This document shows, one piece after another, positions 13,240 through 24,800 of a stretch of DNA of 64,000 bases. The stretch covers positions 9,315,156-9,379,155 of the forward strand of contig JARCOQ010000002.1 of assembly GCA_029207755.1 (NCBI GenBank), in the 5' to 3' direction. A program made the position numbers and the translations under genes. How positions within the stretch are numbered: the stretch's first letter is position 1; each line of letters opens with the position of its first letter. Origin of the DNA: Chamaea fasciata (taxonomy: Eukaryota > Chordata > Aves > Passeriformes > Sylviidae). The notes below the pieces were generated by a model. That model was not told where the DNA came from. It made no database searches and saw nothing but the letters and a program-made list of their open reading frames with translations.

Positions 13240-13276
13240 GGGTTTTTTTTTTAATTGTTTGTTTGTTTGTTTTTTT
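13240..13276. repeat. T-rich / (TTTG)n tract
   Basis: A T10 run, AATTG, three to four TTTG units and a further T7 run. Confidence 0.85.
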
Positions 13277-14465
13277 ACTTCATGGGTTACATTCAGCATC
13301 CTGGAAGATATGAACCCCATAGTTTGAAGGTAGGGTATGTATATATTCCATCTTGCAAGCAGTGTAGCTCTCTCAGTATCTAATGAAACCAGCAGGGACT
13401 TGAGCATCCTTCAGGATACAGCTCTGTCCTTTCTTGCTGAAAAAAATAAGATATAAGAGGACTGCAAGGAAATAGTTTATGCTACTCCTCTGGAAATCTC
13501 TGTAAGGATACTAAGGGAATACACTGACCACAGAATCTGAGTCTGCTAAACTGAAACTCCATAAATGAAAGATTTTGCACCTGTACAGTAAATTTCCAGG
13601 TATTGTTATCAACTTTTTTTTTTTTTTTTAATAACTCATGCTTAATGAATGTTAATGAGGAGAACATGTTTCTTCTTCTATTAGAGGCCTCTGAGATCTA
13701 GTTTGGAAGGACATCAAAAGGGTAAATTTTATTTTAAAAACCATTAAAAAATGAGAGATTAGTTTCTAAATTATTGTGTTCTACCTTCCTTTAATTGATT
13801 CTCTTATTCAGACTTGTTTGAAGTTTGACATCAGAGCCCCAGTGGAAACATAGCCATGGATTAAGCACCAGTTTGACCTAAATGCTACTGCATAAAATCT
13901 TCACTTATCTTGAAGTACATATATAAGGTCTAAAATTCTAATAGTGAAGAAAAAAAAAATAAATGCAGTGGATGACATGAAAATAGTGAATTCTTTAATG
14001 AGCAATTTTTAAATTATAATTTGAAGTGCATGAGCATATAGAGACTAATGTTTCTCTTGACAGGAAGGATTTGCCTGGATGAATGTGGTCAAATGTAGTT
14101 GGTTTTCCTTCTGCCCTGAAGAGGTAACATGCTCAACAATATCAAAGGATTACAAATTTACTTTCAAAGTACAGTGGTCTTGCAAATATTATCTTCAGTA
14201 TTAATTGCAAAGCTAACTTTTCTTTTCTTAGAATCTCTTGTGTGTTTGTCAAGACAGTTTGGAAAGCACACCCAAAATGATACTTCTGCAAATATTAATC
14301 TTAAACAAAAAAGTTGGTTTCTTTCAACCTACAATAAAATAGGTTTTATGCCTTATATAAGTTTAGAGCAATGTTAACACAGCACCTAGCTCTTACTGAA
14401 TAAATGACTTAGAAATTTCTGAATGAGATTTTTTTAGGGAATTTATATACCAAGACCCCTTGACT

Positions 14466-14529
14466 AAAAACAAAACAAAACAAAAAAAACACAAGAAAAA
14501 CAAAAACAAAACAAAAAAAAATATAAAAA
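14466..14529. repeat. A-rich (AAAAC)n-like tract
   Basis: Irregular CAAAA and CAAAAA units with an A9 run, ending near TATAAAAAG. Low-complexity sequence. Confidence 0.85.
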
Positions 14530-15411
14530 GAAACATACAGAAGCAAAGTCAACCAACAAACGACACCTACACAATCAATTAATTCTAAGCAAAGTACATA
14601 AAATTATTAGTTTTGTTATGGATTAGGTCTAAGCATGACCTAAAATGTGCATTTCTGGATAATATCTTTGTCTGCTGCCTTCCCTAAAGGATGGAGTGCA
14701 TCTCCTTTAACAGGTGAATTTTCATAATGTAAAATGCAATGTGATCTTGTGGTTCCTTGAGATTCCTCAGAGGAAACACAAGATCTGATTCAGCTTTCTG
14801 CCACATTTAGAGAAGCACTGAAAAAGATTCAAAAATCATAAACAGGAAATCCATTTTCCTTCCTGTGTTCTTTTCTCCCCGAATTGATGTTCCACATCAT
14901 CTGCTGGGAGACAAATGGCTTAAGTGGCCTGAAGTCTCACCCAGTAAACACTGATACTAATGAGAAAAAGAACCAATTACTTCCATGAACTGGACTGAAC
15001 CTTTAGCCACCACTAGAGAAAAGCACTTGAGCTATCCCTTAAGGATGTTCAAAAGAACACATTGTCATAAGCACTGCTAACACAGGTACACCCAGACCAT
15101 AAAATGTCTTTCTAATTAAGGCAAAATTGAGGAAAAACAATGAAAACAGAAGAGATGAGGAAAAGAAAACTGCTAGAAGGTCAGGAGTTAGTGCTTCAAA
15201 GTCAGTTTTCCACAGAAGTGCTAAATAACATTAACACAGAAGAGAGGAGGCAGGCAAATGGAGAGGAGAACTCAAAAATAGATTCAATTCTTACACAACA
15301 TTTAGAAAATAGGCGTTTTTCTTCCCTACAGCTTCTGGGGTTGTTTGCCTCTTCCAAATTCTATGGTAACTTAGAGCTCTGTATAAGTATTAATGTTTAG
15401 GAAGATTATAG

Positions 15412-15428
15412 CTCTCTCTCTCTCTCTC
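15412..15428. repeat. (CT)8 microsatellite
   Basis: Perfect CT dinucleotide array of 17 bases. Confidence 0.9.
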
Positions 15429-17629
15429 AGACACTTGGTTATAAAATTACATAAACTGCAAATATGCAGTGCTCCTCGTACTGTGTATTTGTGGAATTAA
15501 AATATCAGTCTATGCTCAGTTCAGGCTTTCAGTGTAAGGCTCTAGAGAAAAAAAAATTCACCCTGTGCTGCATCTATATTTGAAGATAGCTCACGGAATC
15601 AGTCAGGTTTGGCAGTGCCTTACAAATGCCTCTATCTCTTTCCCATGCTGCCAGCTTGGTGCATTTCCCTGGGAATCCCATGCCAGGGAGACAAGGGCAA
15701 GAAGTGTGGGGACAAAACGGGGCAAAGAGCAGCCCTTGGAAAAGCCTACAAGCCCAAAACTCAGCAATCAAACTAACTCCTCTCTCATGCCCTTGGGGAT
15801 TTGATAGATGATTAATAATAGTGGAAAATTCTAAATAAATCTGACAATATAAGACTTCATGAAAGTTACATACTTCGAGAGTGTTCACAATTTGCAGAAG
15901 GTCAGACCCTGCTAATTATATCTTGTCTCCAAATGTTCTTCAAATCTTCTGTCAAAATGCTTGGAACCCTTTTTTTTTTTTCCCTTGCTTGTTTTTTTCA
16001 TTTGTTTAGAGTAGGTAATCACCTAGAAAGCATTTTTCATGTTGTGAATTTCAGACAGCATCCTCCCAAGAAATTGCTTGAGTCATGGAAAGGTCATCTA
16101 TTGGAGTACAGAAATATAAATTAGCAAGAAAATTACTGGACTTTATATTTACTCTGATATTGAATTTTAACACATACTTTAAAGTTGAAGGAATTTTGTG
16201 GACAGAGATGAACTAAGATCAAGTGTTCTGATAGTTTTAAACTCCAACATGCATCTTACTGATCAGCACTCCAAATTAATTAATTGTAGATACAGTAATA
16301 GTTGTACAAAAGTCTATGTGCAAATCCACTCCATATTTTATTACCTCAGTTTTTAAGGTCAATATAGGTCTTATTTCATTGAAAAGATGAGTAAAAATGA
16401 GTTAAATAATTAGAAATGTATTTCAACTTCAAGTCTAGCATGCAATTTGCAACAGCCTCATCAAATAATTTAGAACCTGAAATAAAATAAAAAAAATAAA
16501 AAAGGGACCTGGTGGGATTATATCGTTTTCAGATCTGGCCCAATATTTGTGATTGTCTTATAGCTGCTCCCTTTTCCAAACTGATGGGCCACTTTGCTTT
16601 ACAAATAGGTAGCTTGAATTATAAGGTCCTATGCCCAACAGTTCTGAATTAAATCTGGTTTAAAACAGTTTGGTAAACTTCCACTCCAACAGAGCCATGG
16701 AGAGATTGAATTGCACATGTATATACTTAATTAGACTTTTCATCCATTAGGAATATGAAGAACAAGTGTGTCAGATAACTGCAAATTCTCTAGCAAAGCC
16801 AGCAAATAATATAGGACAAAGTCATGTCAGCTTTTAATGAGAGAAACAGTCCTGTCAAGGCTCTTCTACCTCCAGGGAAACAGAATGCTAGCACATTACC
16901 TGTTCTTCTTTTGAATAGTTATCAAGTTTAAATTTCTCTTACCTCAGTGAAATCACATTGAGTTCATTACAATCTAATTTCCTGATCCAGAACCACTTAA
17001 CTTATTCTTAAATTAATGCTGGTACCATGCATATACTTAATTGTGTCTACATTTTTCTTCTGTGGAAAAACCAAAGAATTTTCTGGCATTGTAAGCTGCA
17101 TATCAAATGCAAATCCACTATGTGACCTTGATTTTTCTCTTCTAAATATTTTTTTGAACCACAAGATTTTCATACCAACTTAAGTAGAATTTTGTTGTTC
17201 CTGAAACGCAGGGGTTCATGCTTTTCCCCATACCTCTTCCTCCACATGCATTATGCCGTATATATCTCTACACAGTTGGGTTGTTTTTTTTTTTCACAGA
17301 GTTCTCTAGGCTGCACAAAATCTCAGCACCTAAATCTTTGATGAATGCATCACTAAATAGATTGAAAAGGAAGTGATTTGCTGAGGTGGATTGCAAAGTC
17401 ATATGGAATTCCTCGGAGAGGATTTTTCCTACATGGCAAACCTTCATAAAAATACTGCAAAATATTAAATTTTTAGGAATGATTTTGCAAATATGAGCAC
17501 TATGAAAACAGCTTCCTTTTTTGTAGCTTTCCCAGATATGCATTTTTCTTCAGTAACCAACATCTCACCTTCAATCACTGCTGTGAATTTTTTGCCCCTA
17601 TTTTTCTGTTGAATGTATATCTGAAAAAA

Positions 17630-17700
17630 GGGCTGGATTCTGACCTGGTTTAAGATGGAAGTTTTTAAAGCAATCCCACTAAAATCAATGGAATTTTTCA
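17630..17700 (+). repeat. Possible ancient sauropsid repeat fragment
   Basis: GGGCTGGATTCTGACC is followed by CCCACTAAAATCAATGGAA at 17675-17693. This pairing of a GGATTCTG-like string with CACTGAAATCAATGGCA recurs in bird and reptile genomes as part of old dispersed repeats (from memory). A closer match lies at 24726-24800. Confidence 0.35.
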
Positions 17701-19719
17701 TCACATGTCTGGAAGTCAATCTGTTCCTTTCAAACCCTTCCTTAGGGGATGATGGGAATATCCCTGTTTCTGGTTAGGTTTTATTTTTATTTTTATTTTA
17801 TTTTTAATGCATATCACTTGGTTATGTCTGGTGTAATGAAAGACATCTGAATTAGATTATATAATTTGATGTAATTTTTAAAATACTGCTGTTGTTTATG
17901 AAGTAGCAAGGATGTGTCTCTGCCTTAAAAATCATGGTAAAGTGCTTCATGCTGCTCTGTCCTAAACTGTTTCCTCTAAGGGTGAACTGGGATTAAAGGT
18001 GGCTCAGGTAGCTCCTCAGTGCATTCAGTCACTGCCATGTAGGTGCAACTTGTGACAGGTTCCCTGGTTTTGATTTTGTCACCTACAGAGCTGCAGGAGC
18101 TGCTAAAATCTTCCCAGGATTTGCAGAGCTCTGTGTAGGATCTCTCTCATGCATACCATCATGTGGGTGTTTACTCAGCATGACACAGCTTCAAACCACC
18201 AGTGCCTTTCATCCCCTACACAGTCTGAAGGCGTCTGACAATGCCTTCCCCTTGCAAATGTGAGAAAAGGGAAACTTCTCTAACTGTGTTCTCAAAGTCT
18301 TTACCCACAGATTAATCATCCCAGTACAGAAACAACTACAATATTCTCATAAGTATGTTTTACTTTATCCTACAGCAAACCAAAAAAAAATTTCAGCTAC
18401 TCATATTAATCCAAGGAGTAGTTTCTACAAAATGCAATTGGTTTTGAGATCTGAGTCTGATCTCATACTCATTTTATCCCAAAGTAGTCAGAATCTTTGT
18501 TTTAAATGACTTTTCCAAAACTAAATCCAAGACCAGCTAGTAACTTTGTCTTTCCTATGTTATGAATTAATTCTTGCCTATCAGGTAAAGCAAGATTAGA
18601 ACTCCATAACTTGATGTTGTCTTCCTCTCTTGTCTTATGGAATCAGAGGCCAGTTGTGAAACAAATTGTGAAGCACCAATTTGCACCTGTAATGCCACAG
18701 TGGTTGAGGGTGACTGTGGGGTGTGAACCTCCTCAGTACAATTTGCATACTCCTGCCACTACACCAAGACCTTTTATTCAGTCCTGAAATCTTTTACACC
18801 AGCTTAAAATTTATATTGATTTGCACACTTTTTATCTTTGAACAGATGTCTATATATATGTGTGTATGCCTGGAAAGTGCTGTGTGGTGTTCCAGCCCTC
18901 AGAACATCTTTCTTACATAAAAGTTGCATCCTGTTTGAAAGTTTCCTTGGAAATGCTGGGATTCATTGTATTATAAAAGTGAACAGTTTTGTTAGGATGC
19001 AAGGATTTCTGGCTGCATATTAATTTTGCTGTAAAGTGCACTGAGATGGTAAGCTTCCAGCAACTCAGTCCAACTCAATTATCTGCATCCTTCCAGGTGG
19101 AGACATCAGGACTTTATGCCATTTTTTGCCATTTCACTATTTTACAGCTCAAACTTCTACGTGGAGCCAGAGCAATCTAAAATTATAAATGTCTATTAAA
19201 CTTCCCACCCCTCTGGCAACCAATATGGCAGCTGCTCTACTACATCAGGAAAAACTTGCTCTCTTGGAGATGAACTTTTAGAAAATGGACTAATCCTTTT
19301 ATACAATAACTTGCTTTAAACATGAGCTAGAATGACCTAAGTTTTGATCTGTGCATGTTTGGTCCAAGTCATGCAGCTCCGTATCACTTTCACCTTTACT
19401 CAGAAACTACACAAATGAAGATGGAATTTCTTCCTCTGAAAAACACCTTTGTGTTTCAGCTGTATTTCCCTCAAGGAGACCTCCAGGAGGCAAAAAAAAT
19501 AATCTGAAGAGCAGAGTTTCCAGCTCAAAATCAATAAGTGGAGAACAAGACAGCATCTTTTGTGGAGATAACTTTCTTCAAGTCTTTCCTCTGATGTTGA
19601 TGCTACCAGAGCTCTGTGCCTTGGGATATGCTAACAGAAGCTGTCATATGAAAGAGTGGAATAAATACCAAAATAAACCTTAATGGCCCAAATTTCAGTA
19701 GCACTCAGTACTTAGTAAA

Positions 19720-19756
19720 AAACAAACAAACAAACAAACAAGCAAGCAAAAAAACC
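19720..19756. repeat. (AAAC)n microsatellite
   Basis: AAAC units grading into AAGC units and then A7. Confidence 0.9.
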
Positions 19757-21799
19757 CACAAAACTTCAGGATGATAAGGTTTTAACCACTGCATTAAAAA
19801 CAGCCAGCAAAAGCTATCTTATCATGTACACAATGACATATTTACAGAATTTTACATAGAGAAATGCTAACAGAGTTTGTGCATTAATTAATTAAAAGTT
19901 TTGTCATTTAAAATATCCTCATGTTATCTTAAGAGACAGAGCTTAAACTTTAGAAGAGCAGTGACTCAGGTGATCCACCTCACATTTTGCACAGCTTGGG
20001 TGCAAACTATGCTTTTAGACATCTTGTGATATGACAAGTGCAATGTACATTTTCTTCCTTGAGACTGCTTTAAAAGAAAATTAAAGGGAGATATTTTCAG
20101 AAGTTTATTTCCCTGAAAGATCAGATAGTAATCTTTACTCCACTCTTCCTTTCCCTTATATATACTGTTCTCTAAAAGTGAAATATACTTTAAGAACCAC
20201 CTAGTATTTCAGCATCAAATATAACTATTAACAGATATACTGAGAGAAAAAAAAAACACTGGTTGCCTAAGAACAATTTAAAGAATTCTGAAAGTTTCAG
20301 AAACTTTTGCATTCCAGTCTCAACTTTTCCCCTACTTCCAAAGATATAAAAACTAAATTTTATTTCCAAATACCAACTAGGTAATAATTTTATTTCCAGT
20401 AAATATAATTGGAGAATGAAAATCAAGATTCAGGATCCACATTCATAAACCTGAGGCACTGACGTAGGAAAGATTTTAATCTAATTTTCACTTCTTTTTA
20501 TTCATATTTTCTTGAATTTATTGATGTTTTTAAATATTATAGAAATATTTCTCTCTCTAATGGGAGAAATGTACTAGTACTATTTCTAGAAATTGGATAT
20601 CTGAAGCCAGGAGAAAAAAAAATCAGTTTTCATCAATTGTAAGTACCAGGTTTCATTCAAATGTTAGTGTAATTTATAGAGTAATATCTAAGCAAGGTAA
20701 TTAATTGACCAACGGTGTCTACCTAGAAAGGCAAAATAATCGATACACTTCAACTCCAAGGTGCTACATTCACTACAATATGTTACAAATTAATGCTCCT
20801 GGGTCCCATTTGTCCCAAATTCCAGCAATATTTAAACATTAGGCCAAACTTACAATGTGGCTATGATAAACAAACCTTTTTTAGGAGGATAAATTCGAAG
20901 CTCACTTTCAGCTGTTCATCCTGTCAAAATTCATGGTCCCAACTAGCATTTGCTAGGTCCTAATGCTCATTTTATTGTATTTATTGCTTTGACAAATGGT
21001 GAGGTTTCAGTGATGGCGGCAGCCCAGGAAGCCCCTCCCTGCAGCTGTTCCTGTCACACACAGTCACAGCATTTATACATGGGTGCCTTTAGGCAAGTAC
21101 CCGAGTGCACTTATCAGCATTTCCTAAGGCACTTATGTTTGTAAGACAAAGTAGGAACTTGAGGAATCACTGTAAAGGGTGCTTCAAAGAGGCACAGGAA
21201 GCTCGATTGTCACTTTGGGAAATTATGATCTCTTTAGAATACACAGGTCATGTGAGAAATTCTTCAAGGCTAGCAAAAGTCTTTGAAAACCTGGTTACAG
21301 TGCATTAATGCTGATCAATTAGTTCTTAACAAGTACAGTACAAAACCCAGCTCAGCTCTGGCAGGTGGCAAGGTGCTAGGAAAAGAGTTTTGCTGAAGGG
21401 CCCTTCTGGCCCACAGGGTCAGGTAGAAAAAACTTCAAAAAACTGTGGGAAAGGTAATAGAGGAGATTTGGGCACCTTAGGCAAGGTAGAAAGCAGGCAC
21501 ATTGCCAGAGATAAGTGCTAGAAAACTAGAATGTGCACAGGGGAAAAAAATGTTAGAAAAAAAAAAAAAAGGGTTAGAGAACTAGAATGTGCAGCAGGAG
21601 GGCAGAAAACTCTCAGTGGTGGAAGTTCTCAGTAAAGTGGTAGATTTGACAGCTAACTGTCAGAATCTAGTACTGACTCATGGGAGAAGAGAAGAGCACA
21701 ATTTGTGTCTGTAATTGCTAAAAAAAAAAAATAAAATATTTTCTTGGAAAGATGTTTTGTGGTGTGGTCAGATACAGACCAAAAATACAATGTCTCCCA

Positions 21800-22942
21800 T
21801 GCAAAGTGAGATAAACAAGGTGACCCGCTCAGTGTATGAAGACAAGGCTGTGGATGTCATCTCTCTGGACTTCAGTAAAGCCTTTGACACCATTTTCCAC
21901 AGCATTCTCTGGAGAAACTGGCTTTTTATGACTTGGATAAGTGCACTGCTCACTGTTCTGAAACACTGTCTGGATGACCAGGATGGCAGAGTCATGGAAA
22001 ATAAAGTTATATCCAGGTGGCTGCTAGACATAAGTGATGCTCCCTGGGCTCAGTTTGGGGGTCAGTTGTGTTCAGTATGTTTATCCGTGGTCTGAACGAG
22101 GGGAACAAGTGCACCCTCAGTCAGTTTGTAGATGACACCAGATTGGGTGGGAGTCCGGATCTGCTGGAGGGTAGGAAGGCTCTTCAGAGGGATCTGGACA
22201 TGCTGGATTGATGGGTCAAGGTCAACTATAGGAGGTTCAATAAGGTGAAGTGCCAGGTCCAGCGCCTGAGTGACAACAACCTCATTCAGCGCTCCAGACT
22301 GGGGCAGAGTGGCTGGAAAGCTGCCCAGTGGAAAAAAGCCTGGAGGTGTTGGTGGACAGCAGCTGAACAAGAGGCAGGGAGGCCAAGAAGGCCTGTGGCA
22401 CCTGGCCTGGATCAGCAATAGTGTGACCAGCAGGAGCAGGGCAGTGATTGTCCCCCTGTACCCAGCACTGCCACAACACTCCAACACGGACAATGAGGTG
22501 CTGGAGCGCATCCAGAGAAGGGCAATGGAACCGGGGAAGGATCTGAGCACAAATTGATGAGGGAGCTAGATTTTGGAGAAAATGAGGCTCAGGGGGACCT
22601 TAGCCTTCTCTACAACGCCCTGAAAATAGGTTGCAACAAACTAGAGGTCAGCCTTTTCTCCTAGGTAGCAAGCTATAGGATGAGAGGAAATGGCCTCAAG
22701 TTGTGCCAGGGAATGTTCAGATTCAATATTAGGAAAAATTTCTTCATGGGAAGAGTGGTCAAGGATTGGAACAGGGTGCCTAAGCAAGTGGTTGACTCAC
22801 CGACCCCAGAGATATTCAAAGTACAAGTAGATGTGGTGCTTAGGGTCATGGTTCAGTGGTGGACTTGGCAGTGCTGGGTTCATGGTTGGACTGCAGGATC
22901 TTCAAAGCCTTTTCCAACCTCAACAATTCTGTGTATCTCTGA
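21800..22942 (+). mobile_element. 5'-truncated CR1 LINE with decayed reverse transcriptase
   Basis: This is the largest mobile element in the window. Conceptual translation in shifting plus-strand frames gives the CR1 reverse-transcriptase order. Motif A, LDFSKAFDT, is at 21865-21891. Next comes a decayed region corresponding to the usual SGVPQGS block (around 22030-22060), then the catalytic-box equivalent FVDD at 22125-22136, then [14 protein letters not shown], and further 3' RKNFFMGRVVKDWNRVP near 22730-22790. The 3' end carries GGTTCAGTGGTGGACTTGGC, CTTTTCCAACC and a degenerate ATTCTGTGTATCTCTG terminus, as in CR1. Frameshifts and in-frame stops (for example after DMLD near 22210) make it non-functional. 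The 5' boundary near 21800 is where similarity starts, so the copy is roughly the last quarter of a full element. Confidence 0.93.
21808..22860 (+). pseudogene. CR1 ORF2 (reverse transcriptase) remnant
   Basis: In an intact CR1 this region would encode the reverse transcriptase and C-terminal part of ORF2, which drives target-primed reverse transcription of the element. Here the endonuclease domain is absent because of 5' truncation. Motif A is readable in one frame (21715-22095), and the FVDD box and downstream residues in another, separated by at least one frameshift. Further stops occur near 22210, 22420 and 22625. The minus-strand frame at 22062-22550 is the antisense shadow of this remnant. 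I see no sign of a retained host function. Confidence 0.85.
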
Positions 22943-24725
22943 CAGGAAGCTTAATATGGCTTAAGAACTCATAAAGGAGCAAGTTAGAATAGTTTGGAAA
23001 GTAGAGGTGTTTTATCCACTCAAGTCTTGGCTAAATTAAATTTAAAAAATCTATAGACTACAGTAAATGATAATTTCAAGTCACCAGGAACATGAAGGAG
23101 AGATGTTTTTGGGCACTGTAAACAGTTGGTAAGAGACAGAGCAAAAAATGTGCATAGAGGATGGGTGACATGCAGGAGAAACAGCCATCTCAGTTTTGCA
23201 GTGAGGGAAACTAAAACCATATCATCTACTGGCAAGGTGCTTCAAACCTTGAAATATTTTTGTTTCTATTAAATTCAAGCATGAATTTGTAAGGTGTAAT
23301 GATTTGTGTGAAAAAAGCAGAAACTCTGGTGTGCACCTTTATCTAACAGAAGCCCAGATGGGAGGGGGAAGGACTCTCCTCTCAGAGTTTATCTGTGGTG
23401 CGACTCTTCCCAAAAAAGATATCAAAAACCCATAAATGGCAATATCTTTGCTGCAACAATGACCCCATAAGATTTTTTATGGAAACTAGCTAGACTTAAT
23501 ACACTTACAAATCTGGTAGTTATATTAGAAAAAAAAAAAAAATTCTCCCATCCTGGAATAAGAATGTCCACATGGAAGACATATTATTGAATAATTATTC
23601 CATGTAGACTGCTTCCATAATTGTACACAGATTGACAATTATAGTCTGCGCATGCAGTATCTCAGAGGGAACTGTTTTTCAGTCTTGGCAGTCAAGGGGT
23701 CAAAGGAGAAAAGAGCTAAAAAAAGATTAATTAGAAAATGATATACAAAATTTATTGAAGTACAAAAATACATTGCTAAAAAATGTATTAATTCAGATAC
23801 CAGGTGATTTTAAAGTTTCAATAATCATTCCTTATGTTAGAATCTCCCTCAAACTTACAGGATGATTTGAGTGTGTCAATATCATAACCGATATCCTAGC
23901 TAGCCTTTGTTGGAAATATAAGGGATTTGTAAGGTACAATTTTTTCTTTGAAAACAAATGATTTTAAATTAAACACTTAATCACATAATTTTTAGTCAGT
24001 GGTAACGACCCCTTCACTTTTGTAATCTGTTACACCACATGTAAATATATATAACAAAACATTTAAAATTCCATTCTGAAAGGCAGAATTTAGATATTCA
24101 GTAGTAAAACAATGGAACTGCAACAAATACACAGTCTGAGTTTTTCTATCATATACCACAATATAAATATTCTCACACTATTGTACTATTTCATTAAATG
24201 TGCACTCAAAGAAAAAAAAAATGTGCTTTAGTCAAAACAATATCTAGTGTAATAAAACTTGCCACTTTAGGCTACTGTCCAGTAACATTAAGAAATAAAA
24301 TCATGAATTTATAATGATTACCTATGCTCACATATTTTTAAATATCTTTTATTTTCTCTGGGAAATCTAATATTTTCTAGATAATATGCCACTTGAGCAA
24401 TGAAATATTTAAAACAACAAATTATTTTCTGCTCAGGACAGAAATTGTTTTCGTTTAGAGACACTTCAAGTATTTGAAATCAAAAGCTTTTATTAACAAG
24501 TGTGGGATGGAATTTTGTGATTGTTCATTATTTGTGAATTCCACAATTATACATTTGGAGTTGGAAAAACACAGAAGGAGCTGATTTCTTTGGATTGTCT
24601 GATAATCAGCAAAACTGCTTAAAACTGAATGAAGAACTTATGCTGATAACATACCAGTTTGGTGTTTGGCAAACTTAGTGTGTGTTTTCTGCTGCAATTT
24701 TCTTTTGCATGCATGAAAAAATAAT

Positions 24726-24800
24726 TTAGGGCAGAATCCTGACTCCACTGAAATCAATGGCAAGCTCTCATTCACCTACTGAAGTCCAAGTTTCATTTAA
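24726..24800 (+). repeat. Probable ancient amniote/sauropsid repeat fragment
   Basis: GGGCAGAATCCTGACTCC is followed by CCACTGAAATCAATGGCA (24745-24762), then TCATTCACCTACTGAAGTCC. The CTGAAATCAATGGCA string next to an ATCCTG string is a pattern I associate with an old dispersed repeat of birds and reptiles. I do not assign a family name. Confidence 0.5.

Larger units (their letters stand above)
11044..14465. other. Unique DNA with microsatellites, no gene seen
   Basis: Holds the (TG)n array at 11742-11780, the C17 run at 12366-12382 and the T/TTTG tract at 13240-13276. The 12700-13080 segment is slightly GC-richer, with short overlapping frames on both strands, but none resembles a known protein and no splice structure is convincing. 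Confidence 0.55.
14530..21799. other. Unique DNA, no gene seen
   Basis: No supported gene. Contains (CT)8 at 15412-15428, an AAAC array at 19720-19756, and a probable ancient-repeat fragment at 17630-17700. There are GC-richer patches at about 15560-15790 and 17960-18260 that I cannot identify. Near 21513-21600, just left of the large CR1 copy, a ~22-base segment is repeated after ~56 bases. Frames such as 15140-15400 and 19351-19683 show no recognisable domain. Confidence 0.55.

Noticed and set aside
22062..22550. 162-codon minus-strand open frame
   Set aside because: Antisense shadow of the decayed CR1 reverse-transcriptase region on the plus strand.
23647..23656. NRF1-like TGCGCATGCA string
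   Set aside because: Single isolated match without a CpG island or any gene start nearby.
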